From Bacteroidota bacterium (lineage in GTDB: Bacteria > Bacteroidota > Ignavibacteria > UBA10030 > UBA8401): DNA of 43,222 nt. The stretch is from positions 1-43,222 of the forward strand of contig WBUG01000026.1 of NCBI GenBank assembly GCA_008933835.1, given 5' to 3'. The notes under the pieces are model-generated. The model was not told where the DNA came from. It did no database searches and saw nothing but the letters and a program-made list of their open reading frames with translations. The position numbers and the translations under genes are program-made. Of the stretch, positions 25,891 to 35,989 are shown in pieces. Position 1 is the first letter of the stretch; the number at the start of each line of letters is the position of its first letter.

Positions 25891-26655
25891 ATGAAGTCCA
25901 CATCCATCACGCGATGGTCGTCGGTCCTGCTCGCCGCGGCGTTCTGCCTGCTCCTGCTCCCCGGCACCGCCCGGGCCGACGGGCCGAAGACGATCGCCGT
26001 CCTCTACTTCGAGAACAACAGCGTCGTCGACAAGGAGAAACTGGACCCGCTCAAGAAGGGGCTCGCCGATATGATGATCACCGAGATGACGAAGGTGAAG
26101 GGGCTGAAGGTGGTCGAACGGCAGCGCATCCAGTCCATCCTGGAGGAACTGAACCTGAACGAGACGGACATGGTGGACCGTTCCACCACGCAGAAGATGG
26201 GGAAACTGCTCGGGGCGCAGGTGATGCTCTTCGGCGGGTTCTCCAACCTCTTCAACGACCAGCTCCGCATCGACGTCCGCGTGGTGCGCACCGAGACGGG
26301 CGAGACGCTGAAGGCGGAGGAGGAGACGGGTGAGCTCGACGAGTTCCTCACCATGCTGCAGTCCCTCGTGACCAAGGTGGCGAAGGACCTCGACGTGAAG
26401 CTCTCCTCCGAGGAGGAGGACCGGCTGGAGGCGGCGAAGGACGGGAACTTCGACGGCTTCGTGACGTACGCGAAGGCGCTCAACCACGAGGACAACGGCA
26501 AGAAGCTGGAAAAGCAGGGAAAGAAGGGGGAGGCGAAGACGGCGTTCGAGAGCGCGCGCTCCCTGTTCCAGAAGGCGTACGACGAATCCGACGGCTATGA
26601 ACCCGCCAAGTCCAAGATGGACGAGATGGCGGCCGCGATCGCGAGATTGAAATAA
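25891..26655 (+). CDS. CsgG/FlgO-like periplasmic protein
   Basis: A 254-residue protein with a cleavable signal peptide (cleavage near TARA-D, residue 29) and no lipobox cysteine at the mature N-terminus. Residues 33-190 form the CsgG-like domain (KTIAVLYFENNS, LADMMITEMTKVKGLKVVERQRIQSIL, LNLNETDMVDRST, LLGAQVMLFGGF), strikingly similar to the domain in the protein at 18403. The C-terminus is charged and helical, with a single TPR-like unit. It may assemble with its paralog at the outer membrane. I start at 25891, preceded by GGAAGGAT; an in-frame ATG ten codons upstream is less likely. It lies 25 bases before the transglutaminase fusion gene. Confidence 0.82.
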   Translation: MKSTSITRWSSVLLAAAFCLLLLPGTARADGPKTIAVLYFENNSVVDKEKLDPLKKGLADMMITEMTKVKGLKVVERQRIQSILEELNLNETDMVDRSTTQKMGKLLGAQVMLFGGFSNLFNDQLRIDVRVVRTETGETLKAEEETGELDEFLTMLQSLVTKVAKDLDVKLSSEEEDRLEAAKDGNFDGFVTYAKALNHEDNGKKLEKQGKKGEAKTAFESARSLFQKAYDESDGYEPAKSKMDEMAAAIARLK

Positions 26656-26680
26656 CAACAACACTACAAGGAGAGATTCC

Positions 26681-29164
26681 ATGAAACGCATGCTATTGTT
26701 CCTGTCGGTCTGTGCGCTGCTGGCCGGACCGCTCGCGGCGCAGGACATGCCGCGCGTGATGGTGGCCGTCGACGAGAAGATCGACGACAAGGACGCCGCC
26801 GCGCGCAAGGTGGCCGGCAAGATCGAGAAGGCGCTCCTCGCCAAGGGGTACCGCATCGTGGACGCCCGTCAGTTCGACCAGGTCCGCGGACGCGACCTGG
26901 CGATGGGGGACCTGAACCCGACCAAGGCGAAGGAGCTCGGACGCCGGTACGGCGCGGAGCTCATCATCGCCGGCGGCGCGCAGGCGGTCTTCGGCGCGGA
27001 GCTCGAGACCTACGGCATCAAGACGCAGGAGTACACGGCGGACGGCGAAGTGAAGCTCATCATCACGGACACGGGGGAGATCCTCGCCGTGGCGAGCGCC
27101 ACCGCCAAGAAATCGTCGCAAGGGAAGTCCCAGGCCGCCTCGCGCTCCCTGGAAGAGATCGGTGAAGCGCTGGCGGCGGAGCTGACGGCGAAGCTCGACG
27201 CGAAGATGAAGGAGATGAAGGAGAAACCCATCATCGTGGAGCTCATCCTCCAGGGGATCAACGACGCCTCCCTGATGCGCATCGAGCAGGAACTGCCGCA
27301 GAAGCTCTCCATGATCGAGAGCATGAAGCTCCGCTACATGGAGGGGGACGCCGCATCGTACGACGTGAAGATGAAGGGGACCCTCGACGACCTCCGCAAG
27401 GCCCTCTCGCAGATGCAGGACTACGCCGTGGTCGGCGCGTCGGGCAACCGCCTGGACGTCTCCACCAAGACCGGCGGCGTGAAGAAGACGAGCGTCATCA
27501 TGTCCAGCGCACTGGAGATCACCGAGTTCCGGGTGGAGAACATCTTCCCGGCCCAGTACGCCTACTACGCCGCCAATCCCATCGGCGCCATCACGCTGGA
27601 GAACACCGGCAAGACCGACGTGAAGAACATCAAGGCGAAGGTCTTCATCCCCGCCTACATGCAGTTCGCCTCCGAACAGACCATCCCGCTGCTGAAGGCG
27701 GGGGAGAAGAAGACGTTCGACGTGTCGGCGACGCTCGACGTCGAGAAGCTGCAGACGGTGACCGAGAAGAAGGTCACGCAGATCAAGGCGGAGATCGCCT
27801 ACAACCACAACGGCGAAGAGAAGAACCGCAGCATCACCAAGCCGGTGACGATGTACAGCAAGAACGCCATCAGCTGGAACCGGCCGAACCACGTCGGGGC
27901 GTTCGTCACCGCGAAGGACGCCGCCGTCGAGAACTTCTCCCGCAACGTCGTCGGGAACGTGAAGTTCGACCCCGCCGCTTACCCGAACGCGTCGCGCAAC
28001 ATGGTGAACGCGATGAAGATCTGGGACGCGGTCCGCGCCTTCTCCATCAACTACGTCTCCGACCCGTGGGTGGTGGCCGAAGGGGACGTGCTGGACGAGA
28101 TCCAGTTCCCGCGCCAGACCCTCGCGAAGAAGGCGGGCGACTGCGACGACAGCTCCATCCTGCTCGCCGCCTGTCTGGAGAACCTCGGCATCCGTACGAA
28201 GCTCGTCGGCACCGCCGACCACATCTTCATCATGTTCGACGCGGGGGTGAACCGCAAGAACGCGTCGCGGGTGAGCCTGAACGAGCGCGACTACGTCCTG
28301 GCGGACAACACCGTCTGGATCCCGCTGGAGACCACCGTCATCAACAAACCGTTCTCCGACGCGTGGAAGCTCGGCGCCGAAGGGTACCACAAGACCGCCG
28401 ACGCCAACGGGAAGCTCGACATCATCGACGTCCGGAAGGCGTGGGAGGTCTCGGCCCCCGCGAACCTGGCGGGCGACGAGAAGGTCGCCGCGACGCCCGA
28501 CGCCGCCGTCATCGAACGGCTCCTGTCGGAGGACGCCGCCGCCCTGACGAAGTCCGGCGCCGACATGCTCGGCGAGAAGGTGGCGTACCTGAAGGCCCAG
28601 AAGACCGAAGCGGGTGCGAACGAAGCGGCCATGCTGCTCGCCAACGCCGGCCGGTACGACGAGGCCATCGCCGCGGTGAAGCCGTACAAGGGCGCCGCCG
28701 CGCAGAACAACCTCGGCAACGTCTACCTGCTGAAGGGCGATTCGCTCAACGCGGTGAAGAGCTACGCGGCCGCCCTCAAAGCGGACGCGAAGGACGGCGG
28801 CATCGACCTGAACATCGGTCTGCTGAAGTACCTCGGCGGGGACCACAGCGGCACGGTGGATGCCTTCGCCGCCGCCGTCGGCAAGTTCCCGACGCAGGAG
28901 CAGGCGTACGCGGAGCTCGGCATCGACAACATCGTGGCGGAGATGGGGCAGACCCGCGCCGCCGAACGGACCGCGTTCGTGGACAAGGGGGAGCTGCAGA
29001 GCCTCCTCTTCAGCGCGCTGCAGGACCTGCAGGCCCGCAAGGAAGCGCGCGCCACGAGCCGCCAGGTTCGCCGCGGCGAGAACAAGTTCGTCTTCGGCGG
29101 ACGGCGCGGCATCGATCCGACCGCCCTGGCGAACATCAAGGACTTCCTGTACTGGAAAATCTAG
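26681..29164 (+). CDS. CsgG-like / transglutaminase-like / TPR fusion protein
   Basis: An 827-residue exported protein (signal peptide MKRMLLFLSVCALLAGPLAAQ). Residues 24-175 look like a CsgG-family fold (VAGKIEKALLAKGYRIVDARQF, ELGRRYGAELIIAGGA). A middle beta-rich part (about 280-400) resembles a conserved-repeat/Ig domain (AITLENTGKTDVKNIKAKVFIP). A transglutaminase-like domain follows with a complete apparent triad: C488 in AGDCDDSS, H514 in ADHIF and D542 in ADNTVW. The C-terminal 200 residues are TPR-like (AAQNNLGNVYLLKGDSLNAVKSYAAAL). It could crosslink, cleave or hold peptide substrates in the periplasm; which is unknown. AAGGAG seven bases before the ATG supports the start, and a perfect hairpin follows the stop. 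Confidence 0.82.
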   Translation: MKRMLLFLSVCALLAGPLAAQDMPRVMVAVDEKIDDKDAAARKVAGKIEKALLAKGYRIVDARQFDQVRGRDLAMGDLNPTKAKELGRRYGAELIIAGGAQAVFGAELETYGIKTQEYTADGEVKLIITDTGEILAVASATAKKSSQGKSQAASRSLEEIGEALAAELTAKLDAKMKEMKEKPIIVELILQGINDASLMRIEQELPQKLSMIESMKLRYMEGDAASYDVKMKGTLDDLRKALSQMQDYAVVGASGNRLDVSTKTGGVKKTSVIMSSALEITEFRVENIFPAQYAYYAANPIGAITLENTGKTDVKNIKAKVFIPAYMQFASEQTIPLLKAGEKKTFDVSATLDVEKLQTVTEKKVTQIKAEIAYNHNGEEKNRSITKPVTMYSKNAISWNRPNHVGAFVTAKDAAVENFSRNVVGNVKFDPAAYPNASRNMVNAMKIWDAVRAFSINYVSDPWVVAEGDVLDEIQFPRQTLAKKAGDCDDSSILLAACLENLGIRTKLVGTADHIFIMFDAGVNRKNASRVSLNERDYVLADNTVWIPLETTVINKPFSDAWKLGAEGYHKTADANGKLDIIDVRKAWEVSAPANLAGDEKVAATPDAAVIERLLSEDAAALTKSGADMLGEKVAYLKAQKTEAGANEAAMLLANAGRYDEAIAAVKPYKGAAAQNNLGNVYLLKGDSLNAVKSYAAALKADAKDGGIDLNIGLLKYLGGDHSGTVDAFAAAVGKFPTQEQAYAELGIDNIVAEMGQTRAAERTAFVDKGELQSLLFSALQDLQARKEARATSRQVRRGENKFVFGGRRGIDPTALANIKDFLYWKI

Positions 29165-29187
29165 TGGAATTTATTCCCGATTTTTCG

Positions 29188-29217
29188 CACGTTACCCTCC
29201 GTCCGGAGGGTAACGTG
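29188..29217 (+). terminator. Perfect 14-bp hairpin terminator
   Basis: CACGTTACCCTCCG (29188-29201) and its exact complement (29204-29217) flank a TC loop, followed by TTTTA. It lies 24 bases after the transglutaminase-fusion stop and marks the end of the 18.4-29.2 kb block. Confidence 0.82.
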
Positions 29218-29272
29218 TTTTAAAGCGGTCCGGACCACCGGCCTCATCGCCCCACCATCCGTCAGGAGCGGT

Positions 29273-31444
29273 ATGAACAAAAAACTCATGAAGACCATGT
29301 TCGGCATCCTGTTCGCCGTGGTCTCCGTCGCGCTCACCACCGGTCTGTTCCAGTGGGAGTTCTTCCGGTCCCTCGAACTCAAGGCGTACGACGCTATGCT
29401 CACCGCCCGCGGAGTCCGGGAGCACACATCGAACGTCGTCATCATCAAGATCGACGAATTCACGATGAAGGAGCTGGACTATCCCATCCCGCGCGACAAG
29501 TACGGAACGCTCCTCGCCATCCTCGCGCAGAGCGGCGCCAAGGCGGTGGGGGTCGACGATCTCTTTCCGACGGTGAAGCAGGACAGCGTGTCGCTCGCAC
29601 AGAACGAGCAGTTCCTCCTCTTCCATAACTACGCGCCGAACGTCTATCACGCCATCGGACCCTTCATCCCGCTGGACGACAATCCCGGCGAGCCCCGGCA
29701 CACGGACCGTGAGGCGTACGCGACGCTCCATCCGCACTCCATTCCGGCGAACGGCCGCCGGCTGAACTTCCCGCAGGCCACGTACATCGACGAGCGGCCG
29801 TTCGATTCCCTCGCGTCGCTCGCCGCCGGGGTCGGCCACGTGCTGCTCTCCCCCGATCCCATCGACGGCATCATCCGCGCGGTCCCCTTCTTCGTCGAGT
29901 TCTCCGGAGACTACTATCCGACCTTCGGAGCGGCGCTGGCGTTCGCGGCGGCCGGCGTGGACCTGAGCACTGTGACGGTGGAGGAGACCGAGACCGGCAT
30001 GACGGTGCATGCGCCGGTCGGCGCCTCCGGACGCACGCTCGAGATACCTCTCACCACGGAGGGGGACCTGGAGATCGACTACGTGGGGGGGAACGACAAC
30101 TTCACGCAGGTGTCGCTGCAGGACGTGCTGGACGCTTTCGTGCGGCAGGATGCCGCCTTCCTGGCGAAGTTCAAGGACGCCGTCGTCATCATCGGGCCGA
30201 CCGCCCGCTCCATCGGCGACCATAACGCGACCCCCATCGCCGACATCTCTCCCAACTGCTTCGTGCATGCGAACGTCTATGACCAGATCATGATGGGACG
30301 CTACATCACCCACGCCCCGGCCGGCACTCAACTGCTGGTGCTGATGGTGCTGGCGCTCATCGTGAGCATCGCCGCCATCCTGCTCAAACTGCGCTGGAGC
30401 GTCCCCATCGGCGTGGTGCTCACCGCCGGGTACCTCTGGTTCGCCTTCTCCACCTTCACGAACACGGGGGAGGTGTACACGCTCATCGAGCCGCTGTTCG
30501 CCCTGTTCTTCTGCTACGCCTCGGCGATGAGCTACACCGCCGCCACCGAAGGGCGCCAGAAGGCGATGATCAAGGGGATGTTCGAGAAGTACGTGGACCG
30601 GGCGGTGGTGCAGCAGATCATCGACAATCCGTCGCTCGTGAAGCTCGGCGGCGAGGAGCGCGAGATCACCACCGTGTTCGCCGACATCGAAGGGTTCACC
30701 AGCATGGCGGAGAAGATGGGCCCGCAGAACACCGTCGGCATGCTGAACTCCTACCTCACCGAGATGACGAGCATCATGATCGAGGAGTACGGGACCATCG
30801 ACAAGTACATCGGCGACGCCATCATGGCCTTCTGGGGCGCCCCGCTGGAGGACAAGGACCACGCCTACCACGCCTGCGCGGCCGCCATCAAGATGCAGCG
30901 GAAACTGACCGCCCTCCACACCAAGTGGATCCATTACGGCCGTCCGGTGGTGAACCAGCGCATCGGCATCAACACCGGCAAGGCGGTGGTGGGGAACATG
31001 GGGGCCGAGGCGCGCCTGAACTACACCGCCATCGGCGACGCGGTGAACCTCGCCTCGCGGCTCGAGGGAGTGAACAAGGAGTACGGCACCCGTCTGCTGA
31101 TGAGCGACAACACCTACCGGCAGGTGCACGACCGCGTCCTCTCCCGCGAGATGGACCTCGTGGTGGTGGTGGGGAAGACCGAACCGGTGCGCATCTACGA
31201 GCTCATCGCGCTGGCGGACGAGGTGCAGACCGACGCCACCAAGAAGTTCCTCGAGTACTACCACAACGGTCTCGAGGCGTACAAGAAGCGCGCCTGGCGC
31301 AGCGCCGTCGACCAGTTCAACCAGGCCCTCTCCATCCGCAAGGACGACATCGTCTCGAACCTCTACATCCAGCGCTCGATGCTGTTCGTGGACAATCCTC
31401 CGCCGGAGGACTGGAACGGCGTCTTCGTGATGACGAAGAAGTGA
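29273..31444 (+). CDS. CHASE2-domain adenylate cyclase
   Basis: A 723-residue membrane enzyme predicted to make cAMP. An N-terminal membrane segment (residues 8-26) leads to a periplasmic CHASE2 sensor domain (about 30-335). Further transmembrane helices (about 343-440) follow, then a class III cyclase domain (about 455-640). Metal-binding D471 (FADIEGFT) and D515 (YIGDAIMA) are present. K511 and T585 fit ATP selection, and N592 and R596 (AVNLASR) complete the site. The C-terminus has one TPR-like unit (YYHNGLEAYKKRAWRSAVDQFNQAL). AGGAG precedes the ATG by five bases. It follows a strong terminator, so it is probably its own unit, and is followed by sdhC after 180 bases. Confidence 0.92.
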   Translation: MNKKLMKTMFGILFAVVSVALTTGLFQWEFFRSLELKAYDAMLTARGVREHTSNVVIIKIDEFTMKELDYPIPRDKYGTLLAILAQSGAKAVGVDDLFPTVKQDSVSLAQNEQFLLFHNYAPNVYHAIGPFIPLDDNPGEPRHTDREAYATLHPHSIPANGRRLNFPQATYIDERPFDSLASLAAGVGHVLLSPDPIDGIIRAVPFFVEFSGDYYPTFGAALAFAAAGVDLSTVTVEETETGMTVHAPVGASGRTLEIPLTTEGDLEIDYVGGNDNFTQVSLQDVLDAFVRQDAAFLAKFKDAVVIIGPTARSIGDHNATPIADISPNCFVHANVYDQIMMGRYITHAPAGTQLLVLMVLALIVSIAAILLKLRWSVPIGVVLTAGYLWFAFSTFTNTGEVYTLIEPLFALFFCYASAMSYTAATEGRQKAMIKGMFEKYVDRAVVQQIIDNPSLVKLGGEEREITTVFADIEGFTSMAEKMGPQNTVGMLNSYLTEMTSIMIEEYGTIDKYIGDAIMAFWGAPLEDKDHAYHACAAAIKMQRKLTALHTKWIHYGRPVVNQRIGINTGKAVVGNMGAEARLNYTAIGDAVNLASRLEGVNKEYGTRLLMSDNTYRQVHDRVLSREMDLVVVVGKTEPVRIYELIALADEVQTDATKKFLEYYHNGLEAYKKRAWRSAVDQFNQALSIRKDDIVSNLYIQRSMLFVDNPPPEDWNGVFVMTKK

Positions 31445-31462
31445 CCGCACCGCGGTCCGACC

Positions 31463-31496
31463 CGGTCCCCGCCCGCCGCCCGGCGCGCGGGGACCG
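31463..31496 (+). terminator. Possible terminator after the cyclase gene
   Basis: A 10-bp stem CGGTCCCCGC / GCGGGGACCG with a 14-base GC-rich loop lies 18 bases after the stop. There is no long T-run, only GCCGTTT. A second imperfect hairpin follows near 31505-31535. Confidence 0.45.
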
Positions 31497-31550
31497 CCGT
31501 TTCCGCCCGGACCCTTCGCTCGGGTTTCCGGCGGAATCCCCTCTGTTTCA

Positions 31551-31580
31551 TTGCATTTTACCCCTTTCTTTTATATGTTG
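31551..31580 (+). promoter_or_regulatory. Putative sdhCAB promoter
   Basis: TTG (31551-31553) and TATATGTTG (31572-31580) are separated by 18 bases in an AT-rich pocket, 44 bases before the sdhC start. The octamer TTGACGCA (31578-31585) overlaps the end of the second box. Confidence 0.4.
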
Positions 31581-31624
31581 ACGCAGTTTCCTTCGCGACC
31601 ATCCTCAATCGGGGTCCCTTTCCT

Positions 31625-32299
31625 ATGAACTCCTTCTTCACGTTCATCAATTCGTCCGTCGGCAAGAAGCTGTTGATGAGCCTGACGGGGCTCTTCCTGT
31701 CGCTCTTCCTCATCGTCCACCTGGCGGGGAACCTGCTCGTGCTGCGGCAGGACGGCGGCGAGTCCTTCAATACGTACGCGCACTTCATGGGGGGCAATCC
31801 GCTGGTGCGCACCCTCGAGATCGGCCTCTTCCTCTTCATCGCGGTGCACATCGTCAACGGTGTCCGCATCTGGTGGCAGAACCGCAAGGCGCGCGGCAAG
31901 CGGTACGACGTGTACCGGCTGGACGAGAACACCACCCTGCCGTCGCGCATGATGGCGCTCTCGGCGTCGCTCGTGCTCCTCTTCCTGGTGGTGCACCTCC
32001 GGAAGTTCTGGGTGCCGGCGCGGTTCGAGGGGGAGCAGAACATGGCCGGACTGGTCGTTACCACGTTCCAGAACGGATGGTACGTCCTCTTCTACCTCAT
32101 CGCGCTCGTCGTGCTCGGCTACCATCTGCGGCACGGGTTCCAGTCCGCCTTCCAGACCTTCGGGTGGAAGACGAAACGGTACGCCGGGCTCATCGAGTTC
32201 GCCGCCGCGTTCTTCTGGCTGGTCATCCCGGTCCTGTTCGCGTGCATCCCTCTCTACGTCTATCTCACCGGCGGCGCCGCGGTCGCGTCCCTCCGGTAA
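31625..32299 (+). CDS. sdhC: Succinate dehydrogenase cytochrome b558 subunit
   Basis: The membrane anchor of succinate:quinone oxidoreductase, 224 residues with five predicted helices, matching the single-anchor b558 family of Bacteroidota and epsilonproteobacteria. Histidines suitable for two b hemes lie in helices I, II, III and IV (LIVHLAGN, IAVHIVNG, LVVHLRKF, GYHLRHGF). It replaces the separate SdhC and SdhD of other bacteria. sdhA begins 21 bases downstream and sdhB follows, giving the order C-A-B. Confidence 0.94.
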   Translation: MNSFFTFINSSVGKKLLMSLTGLFLSLFLIVHLAGNLLVLRQDGGESFNTYAHFMGGNPLVRTLEIGLFLFIAVHIVNGVRIWWQNRKARGKRYDVYRLDENTTLPSRMMALSASLVLLFLVVHLRKFWVPARFEGEQNMAGLVVTTFQNGWYVLFYLIALVVLGYHLRHGFQSAFQTFGWKTKRYAGLIEFAAAFFWLVIPVLFACIPLYVYLTGGAAVASLR

Positions 32300-32320
32300 C
32301 CATCAGTCGCGAGAACACTT

Positions 32321-34234
<1,914 letters not shown>

Positions 34235-34298
34235 CCGCGACCGTCCACCGACCACTCGGTCCGCACCGCGGACCGGCAACGGAGCATAAGGAGCACGA

Positions 34299-35036
34299 AT
34301 GAAGATCACGCTGAAAGTATGGCGCCAGAAGGACCAGAACGACGAAGGGCGCTTCGTCGAGTACACCGCGGACCACGTCTCGCCCGACATGTCGTTCCTC
34401 GAGATGCTCGATGTGGTGAACATCGGCCTGGTGAAGAAGGGGGAGACCCCCGTCGCGTTCGACCATGACTGCCGTGAGGGGATCTGCGGCAGCTGCGGCA
34501 TGATGATCAACGGCCGGGCGCACGGTCCGGGCCGCGGCATCGCCACCTGCCAGCTGCACATGCGCAGCTTCCGGGACGGCGACACCATCGTCATCGAGCC
34601 GTGGCGTTCCAACGCCTTCCCGGTGCTCAAGGACCTGATGGTCGACCGGACCTCCTTCGACCGCATCATGCAGGCGGGAGGGTACACCTCGGCCAAGACG
34701 GGCGGCGTGCCGGACGGCAACGCCATCCTCATCCCGAAACCGGTGGCGGACGAGGCGTTCGACGCGGCGGCGTGCATCGGCTGCGGCGCCTGCGTGGCGG
34801 CCTGCCCCAACTCGTCGGCCATGCTCTTCGTCTCGGCCAAGGTCTCGCAGCTCGCCCTGCTCCCGCAGGGACAGGCGGAACGGACCGCGCGCGTGCAGCG
34901 GATGATCGCGCAGATGGATGAGGAGAAGTTCGGCTCCTGCTCGAACACCTATGCCTGCGAGGCGGAATGTCCGAAGCAGATCTCCGTCACCCACATCGCC
35001 CGGCTCAACCGGGAGTTCGTCGCCTCGCAGTTCTGA
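34299..35036 (+). CDS. sdhB: Succinate dehydrogenase iron-sulfur subunit
   Basis: Transfers electrons from FAD to quinone. In 245 residues all three cluster motifs are visible: [2Fe-2S] with C58, C63, C66 and C84 (CREGICGSC); [4Fe-4S] with C159, C162, C165 and C169 ([11 protein letters not shown]); and [3Fe-4S] using C214, C220 and C224. AAGGAG six bases before the ATG supports the start. It is the last gene of sdhCAB and ends in a strong terminator. Confidence 0.95.
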   Translation: MKITLKVWRQKDQNDEGRFVEYTADHVSPDMSFLEMLDVVNIGLVKKGETPVAFDHDCREGICGSCGMMINGRAHGPGRGIATCQLHMRSFRDGDTIVIEPWRSNAFPVLKDLMVDRTSFDRIMQAGGYTSAKTGGVPDGNAILIPKPVADEAFDAAACIGCGACVAACPNSSAMLFVSAKVSQLALLPQGQAERTARVQRMIAQMDEEKFGSCSNTYACEAECPKQISVTHIARLNREFVASQF

Positions 35037-35051
35037 CACGTCCGTACAGCG

Positions 35052-35085
35052 CGAAGCCCCGGTCCCCCGGGGCTTCGTCATTTTT
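35052..35085 (+). terminator. Rho-independent terminator after sdhCAB
   Basis: A perfect 11-bp stem CGAAGCCCCGG / CCGGGGCTTCG with a TCCC loop is followed by TCATTTTT. The T-tract is on the sdh side, so it terminates the plus-strand operon; ftsX converges from the right. Confidence 0.9.
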
Positions 35086-35106
35086 AAAGGATGCGGAAGG
35101 CCGCCG

Positions 35107-35988
35107 TCACTGCATCACGATGGTCTCCGAGATGAACCGCTTCACGGACCAGAGGCTGCCGAGCAGCCCCAGCACCACCCCCGCCGCCACCAGCACGCCG
35201 TAGAACCACCCTTCCACCGCCAGGAACTCCGACAGGTCCGCGCTCACGAACGTGCGCGCCGCGAGCACGAACCCCGCGATGAGCGCCGCCGCGAGCGCCC
35301 CGCCGGCCACGCCGTGCAGCATCCCCTCGATGAGGAAGGGGGTGCGGATGAAACCGCGCGTCGCCCCGACGAGCTTCATGGTGGTGATCATCTTCCGCTT
35401 CGCGTAGATGGTGAGCCGGATGGTGTTGGAGATGAGGAAGAGCGTGGCGATGAGGAGCGTGGCGCCGATGGCGGCGCTCGCGCTCACGAACACCTTCACG
35501 CGCCGGTCGAGGATCTCCAGCAGCGCCTTGCGGTACACCACGTCGTCCACGCCGTCCAGCGCGGCGAGGCGCGCCGCCGCGATGCGGGCGCTGTCCGAAT
35601 TGCGGTACTCGGAGGCGAGACGGACCTTGAACGACGCGGGGAGCGGATTGAACTGCAGCACCGTCCGGATGTCCTCGCCGAATTCGCGCTTGAAGATGGC
35701 CGCCGCGTCCTCCTTGGAGATGAACGCCGCGCTCTCCACGCCGGGGACCGCGAGCAGCGCGTCGTGCACCCGTCCCGCCTGCGCGTCGTCGGCCTCCACC
35801 GCCAGGAACACCTCGAACTCCACCTTGTCGCGGAACGACTGGATGATGGCGTTGGTGTTGGAGTAGATGACCGCGAACAGTCCGAGCAGCAGCAGCGAGA
35901 TGGTCATCGTGAAGATGGTGATGACCGACGAGAGACGCGCCCGCCGGAACCCCGAGAAACCTTCCTTGACCGTGTAGAGGAATGCCAT
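35107..35988 (-). CDS. ftsX: Cell-division ABC transporter permease FtsX
   Basis: Integral membrane partner of FtsE that activates septal peptidoglycan hydrolases. 293 residues: a first helix near 24-44 (SVITIFTMTISLLLLGLFAVIY), an extracytoplasmic domain (about 45-165, VEFEVFLAVEADDAQ), then three helices in the FtsX permease domain (ATLLIATLFLI, GGALAAALIAG, GVLVAAGVVLGLLGSLW). The TIYAKRKMITTMKLVGATRGFIRTPF loop is characteristic. Its ATG is one base after the pheA stop. No ftsE is encoded in the window. Confidence 0.93.
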   Translation of the reverse strand: MAFLYTVKEGFSGFRRARLSSVITIFTMTISLLLLGLFAVIYSNTNAIIQSFRDKVEFEVFLAVEADDAQAGRVHDALLAVPGVESAAFISKEDAAAIFKREFGEDIRTVLQFNPLPASFKVRLASEYRNSDSARIAAARLAALDGVDDVVYRKALLEILDRRVKVFVSASAAIGATLLIATLFLISNTIRLTIYAKRKMITTMKLVGATRGFIRTPFLIEGMLHGVAGGALAAALIAGFVLAARTFVSADLSEFLAVEGWFYGVLVAAGVVLGLLGSLWSVKRFISETIVMQ

Positions 35989-35989
35989 G

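Noticed and set aside
18403-26655. Curli operon
   Set aside because: CsgG-like domains are present but no curlin (CsgA/B) repeats, CsgE or CsgF are encoded, and the large protein carries a T9SS tail.
26693-28846. Long antisense frame inside the transglutaminase fusion gene
   Set aside because: Same shadow composition; the plus-strand protein has a signal peptide and a catalytic triad.
29165-29272. Small minus-strand gene overlapping the hairpin
   Set aside because: The frame reads through a perfect terminator palindrome and into the cyclase gene antisense, with no family signal.
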